Positions 25,779 to 32,769 of a stretch of 35,798 nucleotides of DNA are shown here, one piece after another. Under the pieces are notes generated by a model. It made no database searches, was not told the DNA's origin, and saw only the letters and a list, made by a program, of their open reading frames with translations. Made by a program: the position numbers and the translations under genes. Numbering within the stretch: the stretch's first letter is position 1; every line of letters begins with the position of its first letter. Source of the DNA: Alistipes sp. (lineage in GTDB: Bacteria; Bacteroidota; Bacteroidia; Bacteroidales; Rikenellaceae); contig JAFZFR010000005.1 in the NCBI GenBank assembly GCA_017555805.1, positions 1 through 35,798 on the forward strand. Reading direction: 5' to 3'.

Positions 25779-26236
25779 TGCGAATAGGGGTGTTTAAGAA
25801 GTTGTGAATTATAGTAGCGGCGGTCGCCCGTAACCTCCTCGCCGAGCCACTCGGGGCGTGGGTACTCCTCATCCTCGGAGCCAAGTTCCACCTCGGCAAC
25901 GATTAATCCCTCGTTCTCGCCATAGAAGCGGTCAACCTCGAAGGTGTGCTCGCCCACGGGGACAAGGTAGCGGGTCTTGGAGATGGTGCCCTTGCTGAAC
26001 GAGAGCAACTCGCGTGCCTCCTCAACGGGAATCTCCCACTCCCACTCCGAGCGCGACATACCAGCCTCGTTGCTGCGACCCTTGATTGTCAGGAAGCCCT
26101 GCTCGTCGCGTGTGCGTATGCGAAGCGTGAGGCTCTCCGACTTTGCCACATAGCCCTGCTCGATGCGGGTCGAGGATGCGACATAGGGCATAAAATCGCC
26201 CTTGACCAAAAACTTTCGTTCAATCTCTTTTTTCAT
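25763..26236 (-). CDS. CYTH-domain protein (class IV adenylate cyclase / triphosphatase family)
   Basis: A 157-residue cytoplasmic protein. It starts MKKEIERKFLV, which holds the diagnostic ExExK motif (E4, E6, K8), and alternates charged residues through eight predicted strands as expected for a triphosphate tunnel: RIRTRDEQGFLTIKG, EWEWEI, TRYLV and VAEVELG. Single-domain bacterial CYTH proteins are mostly inorganic triphosphatases; cyclase activity is the less likely option. The ATG at 26236 is chosen because the motif normally lies at the extreme N-terminus and because a -7 box at 26255-26262 would give a short leader; an ATG seven codons upstream (26257) lies inside that box. It heads a two-gene unit with the dipeptidase gene. 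Confidence 0.88.
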   Translation of the reverse strand: MKKEIERKFLVKGDFMPYVASSTRIEQGYVAKSESLTLRIRTRDEQGFLTIKGRSNEAGMSRSEWEWEIPVEEARELLSFSKGTISKTRYLVPVGEHTFEVDRFYGENEGLIVAEVELGSEDEEYPRPEWLGEEVTGDRRYYNSQLLKHPYSQWRDE

Positions 26237-26254
26237 AATCATCCATCTTTTGCG

Positions 26255-26262
26255 CAAAATTA
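26255..26262 (-). promoter_or_regulatory. -7 box of the CYTH-dipeptidase unit
   Basis: Minus-strand TAATTTTG, ending one nucleotide from the plus-strand -7 box of the GH76 gene. Transcription would start near 26249, only about 13 nt before the CYTH ATG. Confidence 0.5.
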
Positions 26263-26263
26263 C

Positions 26264-26271
26264 TATATTTG
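26264..26271 (+). promoter_or_regulatory. -7 box of the GH76 gene
   Basis: TATATTTG, 26 nt before the ATG at 26298. A TTTTG lies 11 nt upstream, too close to be a normal -33 box. It is immediately next to the opposing -7 box of the CYTH gene. Confidence 0.5.
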
Positions 26272-26297
26272 CACAAATAATGAAACACTAAACCGAT

Positions 26298-27527
26298 ATG
26301 AAAAACAAATTCACATACTTTGCCATCGCCTCGCTGATGCTGGCTGTGGGATGCAACAAGCCAAAGACAAACTACAACCTTGAGCACGCCCTGCAGATGA
26401 AAGATAACATCTATTCGCTCTACGATGTGGACGAGACTCCGCTGCTGGCAGAGAACTATCCGCAGGATGTGGAGGCAGAGGCGACATACCTCGCCGAGGG
26501 CGCTGAGAACAAGGTGAACAAATACTCTTACCTGTGGCCATACTCGGGCACGCTCTCTATGATGTCGGCACTCTATGAGGCGACACACGACGAGGCTATT
26601 CTTACTACGATTGACAACGAGGTCGTGGAGGGTCTGAAGATGTATTACGACACCTCGCGCGAGCCTTATGCCTACTCATCTTACATCACCGCTGACGAGG
26701 CTGACCGCTTCTACGATGACAACATCTGGCTGGTGATTGACTTTGTTGACCTCTACACCCTAACGGGCAAGCAGTCATATCTGGATATGGCACTCGACAT
26801 CTGGAAGTTCGTGTTGAGCGGTCGTGATACATTGCTGGGCGATGGTATCTACTGGTGCGAGCAGAAGAAGACAACGAAGAACACCTGCTCGAATGCCCCT
26901 GCGGCGGTGGCGGCACTCAAGCTCCACAAGGCTACGGGCGAGCAGCAGTACTTCGACCAGGGCGAGAACCTCTACACCTGGGTATATTACAGCCTCCGCG
27001 ACAAGGATAACCTCTACTGGGACAATGTCTCACTGAAGGGTCAGTTCGACCGCCGCAAGTTCTCATACAATAGCGGTCAGATGATTGAGGCGGGCGTGTT
27101 GCTCTATGAGATTACCAAGGATAACCAGTACCTCAAGCACGCACAGGCAACTGCCGAATCGTGCTTTGCGCAGTGGACAACCCCTTACACCAACAGCAAG
27201 AACCAGAGCATCAACATCCTTGAGTCGGGTGATGTATGGTTTGACGCTGTGCTGATGCGCGGTTATATGGCTTTGTGGCGTGCCGACAGCGAGGCAAAGT
27301 ACCTCACCGCATTCAACGACACGCTGAACTATGCCTGGTATTTTGGTCGTGATGAGAATGGTCTTTTCGGCAAGTTCCTCACCGCGCGTGGCGAGGATGA
27401 GAAGAAGAGTTGGTTGCTCACGCAGGCTGCCTATGCCGAGATGTCGGCACGCCTGGCAACAGTCGATTTGAAGAACGCACCAGTTGCTGCGACTGCGGAG
27501 GAGGCAGAGGCAGAGGTGGTGGAGTAA
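26298..27527 (+). CDS. GH76-family glycoside hydrolase lipoprotein (probable alpha-1,6-mannanase)
   Basis: A 409-residue lipoprotein with lipobox LAVGC (C19), so it is probably anchored to the outer membrane. The mature part is an (alpha/alpha)6-type helical repeat protein with the paired catalytic aspartates of GH76 in FYDDNIW (D140-D141), followed by IDFVDLYTLTG, GIYWCEQKK and SYNSGQMIEAGVLLYEIT, all in register with the family. GH76 enzymes cut alpha-1,6-mannan backbones of yeast mannan or mannosylated glycans. The last 20 residues are Ala/Glu-rich and acidic. No SusCD pair or other mannan-degrading genes lie nearby, so this is a lone enzyme and its role may be in host or self glycan trimming. 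Start supported by the -7 box. Confidence 0.85.
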   Translation: MKNKFTYFAIASLMLAVGCNKPKTNYNLEHALQMKDNIYSLYDVDETPLLAENYPQDVEAEATYLAEGAENKVNKYSYLWPYSGTLSMMSALYEATHDEAILTTIDNEVVEGLKMYYDTSREPYAYSSYITADEADRFYDDNIWLVIDFVDLYTLTGKQSYLDMALDIWKFVLSGRDTLLGDGIYWCEQKKTTKNTCSNAPAAVAALKLHKATGEQQYFDQGENLYTWVYYSLRDKDNLYWDNVSLKGQFDRRKFSYNSGQMIEAGVLLYEITKDNQYLKHAQATAESCFAQWTTPYTNSKNQSINILESGDVWFDAVLMRGYMALWRADSEAKYLTAFNDTLNYAWYFGRDENGLFGKFLTARGEDEKKSWLLTQAAYAEMSARLATVDLKNAPVAATAEEAEAEVVE

Positions 27528-27552
27528 CCATTTTTCGGCTCAACCGCTTTTT

Positions 27553-27572
27553 CGGCTTACGGGTTCAAGCCG
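27553..27572 (+). other. short inverted repeat after the GH76 gene
   Basis: CGGCTT (27553-27558) and AAGCCG (27567-27572) around an 8-nt loop. No U run follows; the stronger hairpin at 27594-27624 is the likelier terminator. Confidence 0.3.
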
Positions 27573-27593
27573 AGCGACATACATAGAAAAGTT

Positions 27594-27624
27594 GAAGCGC
27601 CACATTTTGGGAGTGTGGCGCTTC
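27594..27624. terminator. terminator between GH76 and cold-shock genes
   Basis: A perfect 11-bp inverted repeat GAAGCGCCACA / TGTGGCGCTTC (27594-27604, 27614-27624) with a 9-nt loop. It lies between two convergent genes and is GC-rich; it can act in both directions. Confidence 0.7.
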
Positions 27625-27647
27625 TTCATTTAGATTGGTTATGAGAG

Positions 27648-27854
27648 TTATTTCTTTGGCACGACGGTGACATTTACCGCCTGCAAGCCCTTGCCGCTGT
27701 CATCAACCTCGAACTCGACATTCTGTCCCTCGGTCAGTGCCTTGAAGCCCTCGGCGATGATACCGGTGTAGTGCACGAATATTTCACGACCCTCCTCGGC
27801 AAGGATAAAGCCATATCCCTTCTTGCTGTCAAACCACTTTACTTTGCCTGTCAT
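27648..27854 (-). CDS. cold-shock-domain protein (CspA family)
   Basis: A 68-residue single-stranded nucleic acid binding protein with a lone OB-fold cold-shock domain. RNP1 is KGYGFI at 12-17 and RNP2 is IFVHY at 25-29 (usual VFVHF); W7 and F8 of VKWFD complete the aromatic surface. It probably acts as an RNA chaperone. It has a full Bacteroidota promoter (27906-27936) and a leader of about 45 nt, and is a single-gene unit closed by the shared hairpin at 27594-27624. Several csp paralogues are usual per genome, so no letter is assigned. Confidence 0.96.
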   Translation of the reverse strand: MTGKVKWFDSKKGYGFILAEEGREIFVHYTGIIAEGFKALTEGQNVEFEVDDSGKGLQAVNVTVVPKK

Positions 27855-27905
27855 AGTAGTAATGTTTAGTCTAAAATAAATCTTGTAATTAGGTTGGTTC
27901 TAACT

Positions 27906-27936
27906 CAAAGGTAAGCATATTTTTTGAATCCGCAAA
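27906..27936 (-). promoter_or_regulatory. promoter of the cold-shock gene
   Basis: Minus-strand TTTG box (27933-27936), 19 nt, then TACCTTTG (27906-27913). Predicted transcript start near 27899. Confidence 0.75.
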
Positions 27937-28048
27937 AAAATCGCAATATTTTTTCCACGCCCGTCAACGAAGATAAACTTAAAAGTGTAAGTGAGCAAAG
28001 GAAAATTTGAAAAACACCGAAATTTATTCACGAAATATTGCATAATTA

Positions 28049-28080
28049 TTTGTTTATTCCAATAAGTTTTTATAACTTTA
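28049..28080 (+). promoter_or_regulatory. near-consensus promoter of the orphan lipoprotein
   Basis: TTTG at 28049-28052, 20 nt, then TAACTTTA at 28073-28080 (one mismatch from TAnnTTTG). The gene start at 28125 follows a purine-rich GAGGAG at 28117-28122, unusually strong and only 2 nt from the ATG. Confidence 0.55.
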
Positions 28081-28124
28081 TTGTGGGTAAGTATTTATAT
28101 TCATCATATTAAATTTGAGGAGTT

Positions 28125-28793
28125 ATGAGAAAGATTTTATTCTTGGCTTTCGTAGCCTTATCTTTTTGCAGTTGTAAAGATAATATAGATAATAAATTAG
28201 TAGGGTCTTGGGCATCTAAGCATTTTATTACTGAATATCTTGTTGCATCTGAGATTGCCGTAGATAATGTTAGTGGAACATTGTGCTTGGAGGTGTCGGG
28301 CGAGGAGTATTCTGTCTTTAACGGAGAAGATAAAGCAATGGAATTAACAAATCTCTATAATGATAATGCCTTTAAGGGTGGTGTTTATCCAGGTCTGCAC
28401 CCAGCCCTCGCTTATCCAATAGATAAGATAACCATATGCGCTAATAAGGATTTCGATGCAGAGCATCCTGTGGGTGAGCCTTTGGATGATATTGCGCGAT
28501 TGGGATTTAACTCATTTTATCCATTTATTGCAAATGGGTATGAATATTTTCCAACAAGCGAAGAATGGTGGTATCCTGACCGACTCCCTTACTCAATACC
28601 TTTCGCTGACATTAATGCCGAGGTTACAAAGTTGATTGAGGCATATTTTACAACTTGGCAAATTTCACCAAGTTATGTGGCAAAGATTGAATTCGCTTCG
28701 CAGCCCGAAAAGGCTGGCGAGTACACCTTCACAATCGAAATGACTACAAACGGCGAGACATTTGAAACAACTTTCACTCATACTTTTGAGTAG
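28125..28793 (+). CDS. hypothetical lipoprotein
   Basis: A 222-residue predicted lipoprotein: signal sequence with lipobox SFCSC (C17). The mature part begins KDNIDNKLVGSWASKHF, a pattern often seen at the N-terminus of lipocalin-like or DUF-type Bacteroidota lipoproteins, and ends with a clear pair of beta strands (EYTFTIEMTTNGETFETTFTHTF). The middle is rich in aromatic and acidic residues (NSFYPFIANGYEYFP, EEWWYPDRLPYS). No catalytic motif was recognised. Codon use is visibly more AT-rich than in the neighbouring genes, suggesting recent acquisition. It has its own promoter, a visible Shine-Dalgarno-like site and a strong terminator, so it is an isolated one-gene cassette. Function unknown. 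Confidence 0.8.
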   Translation: MRKILFLAFVALSFCSCKDNIDNKLVGSWASKHFITEYLVASEIAVDNVSGTLCLEVSGEEYSVFNGEDKAMELTNLYNDNAFKGGVYPGLHPALAYPIDKITICANKDFDAEHPVGEPLDDIARLGFNSFYPFIANGYEYFPTSEEWWYPDRLPYSIPFADINAEVTKLIEAYFTTWQISPSYVAKIEFASQPEKAGEYTFTIEMTTNGETFETTFTHTFE

Positions 28794-28815
28794 CGAGAGC
28801 ATAATCAAAAATATC

Positions 28816-28843
28816 AAGGGGGGGGCTTCGATGCCCCCCCCTT
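28816..28843 (+). terminator. G8/C8 intrinsic terminator
   Basis: AAGGGGGGGGC (28816-28826) pairs with GCCCCCCCCTT (28833-28843) around the loop TTCGAT, followed by a T-rich tract. The uninterrupted run of eight G and eight C is unusual and very stable. Confidence 0.88.
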
Positions 28844-28900
28844 TACTTTTGCGATGTAATTATATCTTCAACGATTTCACCCGCCAGAATCGGCATAAAA

Positions 28901-29004
28901 CAAAAAAAGGGTAAGCTACTTATATCGCACCGCTACAACCTAATACCCTTGCTTGCTTCCACACCTGGGGGATTCTCAGGGAGCTGGTCGTATAAGACTT
29001 ACCC
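28901..29004 (-). ncRNA. ffs: small SRP RNA (4.5S type)
   Basis: On the minus strand the RNA runs from about 29004 to 28909, with 5' GGGTAAG pairing to 3' CTTACCC at the base of the hairpin. The apical SRP signature is present as CCAGGTGTGGAAGCAAGCA (about 28946-28966): a GGAA tetraloop with the flanking asymmetric loops that bind Ffh. TGTAGCGGTGCG in the 3' arm also resembles the conserved lower stem. A run of seven U follows the 3' end (28901-28908), acting as terminator, and a full promoter lies right before the 5' end. The RNA is the scaffold of the signal recognition particle. Boundaries may be off by a few nucleotides. Confidence 0.9.
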
Positions 29005-29009
29005 GAGTG

Positions 29010-29040
29010 CAAAAGTAGAAAAATAAATTCAAAATCCAAA
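29010..29040 (-). promoter_or_regulatory. promoter of the SRP RNA gene
   Basis: Minus-strand TTTG (29037-29040), 19 nt, TACTTTTG (29010-29017). The predicted start, near 29004, coincides with the 5' end of the base-paired RNA. Confidence 0.8.
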
Positions 29041-29057
29041 ATTCGAAATTCAAAATT
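29021..29057. repeat. short A-rich degenerate direct repeats
   Basis: About five back-to-back copies of an 7-8 nt unit close to AAAATTC (AAATTC, AAAATCC, AAAATTCG, AAATTC, AAAATTG). They overlap the upstream box of the SRP promoter and may act as an A-tract UP-like element or simply be low-complexity DNA. Confidence 0.5.
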
Positions 29058-29142
29058 GTTGAGATTTTTGCAAAAAACTTAAAAATAGACTCCGTTTTGC
29101 ATTGTTCAACCTCTATTTGTGGTTGAAAATCTCTTTCGCGTG

Positions 29143-29173
29143 TTGCTTTTTTTCTGCTTTAGATGTATATTTG
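29143..29173 (+). promoter_or_regulatory. promoter of mltG-glycosyltransferase unit
   Basis: TTG at 29143-29145, 20 nt, then TATATTTG at 29166-29173; the ATG is 25 nt further on. Confidence 0.65.
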
Positions 29174-29198
29174 TAACTTACAATAAATAAAGTAGAGT

Positions 29199-30215
29199 AT
29201 GAAGAAAATATTTATATGGTCGTTCGTTGTCGGACTTATTTTGGGCGCGGCAGTTGCTGTGTGGGGCGTTATCTCGTTTAAGGGTAATGCGGTGGTTGAG
29301 GCGAAGGAACTTTACATCTCGCGCAACACCACCTACGAGGAGTTGCTCGACTCGCTCAAGCCCTCAATCAAGCACCATCTGGCGTTTGACCTCTATGCCC
29401 AGCGCCTCGAACTAAAGGATAAATATAAGGTGGGGCACTATGTCATGGAGTCGGGAATGAATGTGATTGAGATTGTGCGTATGCTCAAACTCGGTTTGCA
29501 GACGCCCGTAAATGTGACGATGAACAATGTGAAGATTCCCGCGCAGTTGGCCGGCAAACTCGCAAAGCAGTTGGAGGCTGACTCGGTGGAGATTGTCAAG
29601 GTGCTCACCGACAAGGCTCTCGCCAAGCGACTGGGTTTCAGCAGTGAACTGACAATGTTTTCAATCTTCCTGCCCAACACCTACGAATTTTACTGGACCG
29701 TCAAGCCCGAAGAGTTTGTTGAGCGAATGTACAAGGAGTACAAGCGTTTCTGGAACGAGGAGCGCGACCAAAAGCGCAAGCGCTCGGGGCTGAACCGCGT
29801 GGAGGTGGCGACGCTGGCGTCAATCGTATATGAGGAGACCCGCAAGGTGGACGAAATGCCACGCGTGGCGGGTGTATATATCAACCGCCTGAAGAAGGGA
29901 ATGCCGTTGCAGGCCGACCCAACAATCAAATATGCAATGCAGGACTTTGGTCTGCGCCGCATCTTGAAGAGTTACCTTAAGTACCCTTCACCCTACAACA
30001 CCTACATCAACAAGGGTCTGCCACCATCGCCAATATGTATGCCGAGCACAGAGGCTATCGACGCGGTGCTGAACTTCGAGAAGCACGAATACCTCTACTT
30101 CTGCGCCCGCCACACATTCGACGGCTACCACAACTTCGCAAAGACCTACAACGAGCATCTGCAAAATGCCCGCCGATATCAGCAAGAGTTGAACAAGCGC
30201 AAAATTATGAAGTAA
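29199..30215 (+). CDS. mltG: endolytic murein transglycosylase MltG
   Basis: Inner-membrane lytic transglycosylase that cuts nascent glycan strands and so sets their length. In 338 residues: one N-terminal membrane anchor (about 5-26), a LysM-like region (about 35-100), and the YceG catalytic domain. The catalytic Glu is in LASIVYEET (about E213), followed by RVAGVYINRLKKGMPLQADPTIKYA, the family signature, and by PSPYNTYINKGLPPSPI near 262-278. All core motifs are intact and length is normal. The gene is first in a two-gene unit and has its own promoter; the glycosyltransferase ATG follows its stop by 4 nt. Confidence 0.95.
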   Translation: MKKIFIWSFVVGLILGAAVAVWGVISFKGNAVVEAKELYISRNTTYEELLDSLKPSIKHHLAFDLYAQRLELKDKYKVGHYVMESGMNVIEIVRMLKLGLQTPVNVTMNNVKIPAQLAGKLAKQLEADSVEIVKVLTDKALAKRLGFSSELTMFSIFLPNTYEFYWTVKPEEFVERMYKEYKRFWNEERDQKRKRSGLNRVEVATLASIVYEETRKVDEMPRVAGVYINRLKKGMPLQADPTIKYAMQDFGLRRILKSYLKYPSPYNTYINKGLPPSPICMPSTEAIDAVLNFEKHEYLYFCARHTFDGYHNFAKTYNEHLQNARRYQQELNKRKIMK

Positions 30216-30219
30216 CGAT

Positions 30220-31347
30220 ATGAAAATCGTAATCCTCGGGCCAGCACACCCCTATCGTGGCGGCTTGGCAAGCATTATGGAGACCATGGCGCGCGAGTAT
30301 CAGAGTCGCGGTCACGAAGTGAAGATTTACACCTTCACCGTGCAGTACCCCTCGCTGCTCTTCCCTGGCAAGAGCCAGTTTGTGAGCACGCCAGCGCCCG
30401 CCGACCTCCACATCGAGCGCGTGATGAACACCGTAAATCCGCTGAACTGGGTGCAGTTGGGTCTGCGACTAAAGCGAGAGCGACCCGATATGGTGCTGAT
30501 GAAGTACTGGACTCCATTTATGGCGCCCTGCTTCGGTACGATGGCACGCATCGCCCGCACAAATGGCGTGACGAAGGTTATCTGCCAGGTGGATAATGTC
30601 GAGCCACACGAGCACCACATCATCGACCGCCCCTGCAACCACTACTATCTGGGCGGCGTGGATGGCTATGTCTATATGTCCGAGCAGGTGCACAGCGAAC
30701 TGAAGGCCTACTCGCAGGCGCCGATGATATTCTCGCCACACCCTATGTTCGAGAACTTTGGCGAGAGCGTCGAGCGCGCGGAGGCGTGCCAGAAGTTGGG
30801 GCTTGACCCAGCGACAGACTACTCGCTGTTCTTCGGTTTGATACGCGACTACAAGGGTCTTGACCTACTGCTGAAGGCGTGGGCACAATGGGCCCCCGAG
30901 GACAGAAAGTTGGTTGTTGCGGGCGAGTTTTACGCCTCACGCGAAAAGACCTATGCGCTCATCGAGGAGTTGGGCATAAAGGATAAGATTGTGATGCACG
31001 AGGGCTTTGTTGCCGATGAGGATGTGCGTTACTACTTCTCGGCGTGCGACTCGCTGCTGCTGCCCTACCGCACGGCGACGCAGAGCGGCGTGACGCAGAT
31101 TGCCTATAACTTCTCTGTGCCGATGCTTGTGACGGGCGTTGGCGGCCTGCCAGAGATTGTTCCCGACGGCAAGGTCGGAGTGGTGTGCGAGCCTACGGTG
31201 GAGGGCATCCTCGGCGGTCTTAAGCGCCTATACAATGGCGACACCCTCGCCCACCTAAAGAGCAACTTCGCCGAAGAGCGCAAGCGCTTCTCGTGGTCGG
31301 CAATGTGCGACAAACTGCTGGAGGTTTACAAGATGTCGAAGGAATAA
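30220..31347 (+). CDS. GT4-family glycosyltransferase
   Basis: A 375-residue cytoplasmic or membrane-associated GT-B glycosyltransferase. The N-terminal half starts with the glycine-rich loop ILGPAHPYRGGLAS and includes the DNVEPHEHH acceptor-side segment (about 127-135). The donor-side half has LFFGLIRDYKGLDLLLKAW (about 204-222), IVMHEGFVADEDV and SLLLPYRTATQSGVTQIAY (about 284-302), the GT4 nucleotide-sugar region, although the usual E-x7-E motif is altered by a Gln. Such enzymes transfer sugars to lipid- or peptide-linked acceptors; the acceptor here is unknown. It begins 4 nt after mltG, so it is co-expressed, which hints at an envelope role. Confidence 0.88.
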   Translation: MKIVILGPAHPYRGGLASIMETMAREYQSRGHEVKIYTFTVQYPSLLFPGKSQFVSTPAPADLHIERVMNTVNPLNWVQLGLRLKRERPDMVLMKYWTPFMAPCFGTMARIARTNGVTKVICQVDNVEPHEHHIIDRPCNHYYLGGVDGYVYMSEQVHSELKAYSQAPMIFSPHPMFENFGESVERAEACQKLGLDPATDYSLFFGLIRDYKGLDLLLKAWAQWAPEDRKLVVAGEFYASREKTYALIEELGIKDKIVMHEGFVADEDVRYYFSACDSLLLPYRTATQSGVTQIAYNFSVPMLVTGVGGLPEIVPDGKVGVVCEPTVEGILGGLKRLYNGDTLAHLKSNFAEERKRFSWSAMCDKLLEVYKMSKE

Positions 31348-31348
31348 A

Positions 31349-31382
31349 AAACAACCTGCCAAATCGATTTGGCAGGTTGTTT
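31349..31382 (+). terminator. terminator of the mltG-glycosyltransferase unit
   Basis: A perfect 34-nt palindrome: AAACAACCTGCCAAAT (31349-31364), CG, ATTTGGCAGGTTGTTT (31367-31382). It lies directly after the stop codon and ends in T-rich sequence. Confidence 0.88.
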
Positions 31383-31646
31383 GGTTTCCAGTTAATAATG
31401 CTTAGCATATTCCACCTTGAGCTTATGTCGAATCGGATTTCCGGCCTTCACTCTGGAGAAAATTCCGAACATTATACCGCTTCGTAACAAGAGATCAGAT
31501 GTGTCAAAAGTGATGTGTGGTGCTATTTGTTGCAGGCTATAATTCTCCAGTGGCATTGCTTTTTCAGGATGAAACCAGATGATGACTCACTTTTATTCGC
31601 GAAAAATTGATATATTTGTAATGCGTCAAGGTTAAAAAGTTTCGCA
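31383..31646. other. gene-poor stretch before the helicase remnant
   Basis: About 264 nt with no supported gene. It holds a -7 box TATATTTG at 31611-31618 (plus) serving the helicase remnant, and an 8-bp inverted repeat CTGGAGAA (31453-31460) / TTCTCCAG (31543-31550) about 80 nt apart, which may be chance or the edge of a decayed element. No tRNA or known RNA was recognised. Confidence 0.4.
31611..31618 (+). promoter_or_regulatory. -7 box of the helicase remnant
   Basis: TATATTTG, 28 nt before the ATG at 31647. No TTTG box at the usual spacing. Confidence 0.4.
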
Positions 31647-31963
31647 ATGGAGAAGGCGGAGATATTTGAAACGGCGGAGAGGTGTGTGAAATGTACAGGT
31701 AAGTCCTTGTTTCTTACGGGTAGGGATGGAACGGGAAAGACTACCTTTTGAAGTATGTGGCAAAGACTACATCCAAGCATTTTGTGATTCTTGCGCCGAC
31801 TGGTGTTGCCGCTATCAATGCTGGTGGCACGACAATACATTCTCTCTTCCATTTGCCATTGTGTCCATATTTACCAGATATCAAGGAACTTATAACCGAA
31901 TATCTGTTACCAGAGAGATATCGCAGCATATTCGGATGGCGATTTTGGGATACGGGGAAATAG
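31647..31963 (+). pseudogene. frameshifted and truncated Pif1-like helicase remnant
   Basis: The first 34 codons from the ATG at 31647 encode MEKAEIFETAERCV..., a helix followed by FLTGRDGTGKTTF, the Walker A of Bacteroidota Pif1/RecD-like helicases. Translation then meets TGA at 31749. Shifting frame by one base at the T run (31746-31749) restores LKYVAKTTSKHFVILAPTGVAAINAGGTTIHSLFHLP, the next conserved block including APTGVAA. So a single T appears to be missing. The restored frame then loses the family pattern and stops at 31963, after about 106 codons in all, whereas intact proteins continue for hundreds of residues with the Walker B DEISM motif. Gene is therefore decayed both by frameshift and by loss of its 3' part. 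Confidence 0.85.
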
Positions 31964-31974
31964 GGCTACTTTTG
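31943..31974 (+). promoter_or_regulatory. promoter of the TSUP permease-cutC unit
   Basis: TTTTG at 31943-31947, 19 nt, TACTTTTG at 31967-31974; start of transcription near 31981. It overlaps the end of the helicase remnant. It excludes the TTG at 31979 as translation start and favours the ATG at 32003 (or 32006). Confidence 0.7.
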
Positions 31975-32002
31975 TTGCTTGAACAATGATATTTTGCAGA
32001 AG

Positions 32003-32746
32003 ATGATGGAGTTATTGACTACTTTTCAATGGTGTATTCTTGCGCTGACGGCGCTGTGTATCGGTATGTCGAAGACGGGTGTGCAGGGTATGATGCTGCT
32101 AGTTGTGCCTTATATGGCGATGGCATTTGGGGCAAAGGAATCGACGGGCGTCATACTGCCGATGCTCTGCATTGCGGATATTATCGCCGTGGTCTATTAC
32201 AAGCGCATAGCCGACTGGAAAGTGGTTGCGAAGTTGCTCCCGACTGCAATACTTGGTTTCTTTGTCGCGATTTTTGTCGATAAGTTGATTCCCGCCAACG
32301 AGTTTCGCCAACTGATGGGTTGGACTCTCGCGCTGGCGCTGGTGGTTATGATATGGAGCGAGTTGTTTGGCAAGGAGAATCGCTGGATGAGGAAGTGGTG
32401 GTACTCGGCTCTATTCGGTCTGCTCGGCGGTTTTACCACTATGATAGGCAATGCCGCGGGGCCAGTGTTGTCGGTCTATCTGCTCTCGATGCGAAAGGAT
32501 AAGATGGAGTATATCGGCATAAACGCCTGGTTTTTCCTTGTAGTGAATCTGCTGAAAGTGCCTCTTCAAATCTTTGTGTGGGATAATATTTCGTGGGGCA
32601 CATTCTCGCTCAATCTTGCGATGTTGCCAATCATCGGCATTGGAGCGTGGTTAGGTATTATCATCGTCAAACTATTCCCCGAAAAGGCTTTTCGCCGATT
32701 TATTCAGATAGTCACAATCGTGTCGGTGGCAATGATGCTATGGTAA
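32003..32746 (+). CDS. TSUP-family membrane permease (TauE/SafE type)
   Basis: An integral membrane protein of 247 residues from the ATG at 32003, with about eight hydrophobic segments arranged as two related halves. The family signature appears as MSKTGVQGMMLLVVP in the first half and as GGFTTMIGNAAGPVLSVYLLS in the second, both typical re-entrant or helix-start motifs. TSUP proteins carry sulfite, sulfonates or other small organic anions, or act as exporters; sequence alone does not tell the substrate. It has its own promoter and is followed after 23 nt by cutC, with which it is probably co-transcribed. No sulfur-metabolism genes lie nearby. Confidence 0.87.
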   Translation: MMELLTTFQWCILALTALCIGMSKTGVQGMMLLVVPYMAMAFGAKESTGVILPMLCIADIIAVVYYKRIADWKVVAKLLPTAILGFFVAIFVDKLIPANEFRQLMGWTLALALVVMIWSELFGKENRWMRKWWYSALFGLLGGFTTMIGNAAGPVLSVYLLSMRKDKMEYIGINAWFFLVVNLLKVPLQIFVWDNISWGTFSLNLAMLPIIGIGAWLGIIIVKLFPEKAFRRFIQIVTIVSVAMMLW

Positions 32747-32769
32747 CGACAACCCTAAAATAAAAACTT

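Noticed and set aside
29021-29057. CRISPR-like repeat array
   Set aside because: Units are only 7-8 nt, contiguous and degenerate, with no spacers or cas genes.
31746-31752. Programmed -1 ribosomal frameshift in the helicase remnant
   Set aside because: The site does not match the XXXYYYZ slippery heptamer, no downstream pseudoknot is evident, and the gene is also missing its C-terminal motor motifs, so decay is simpler.
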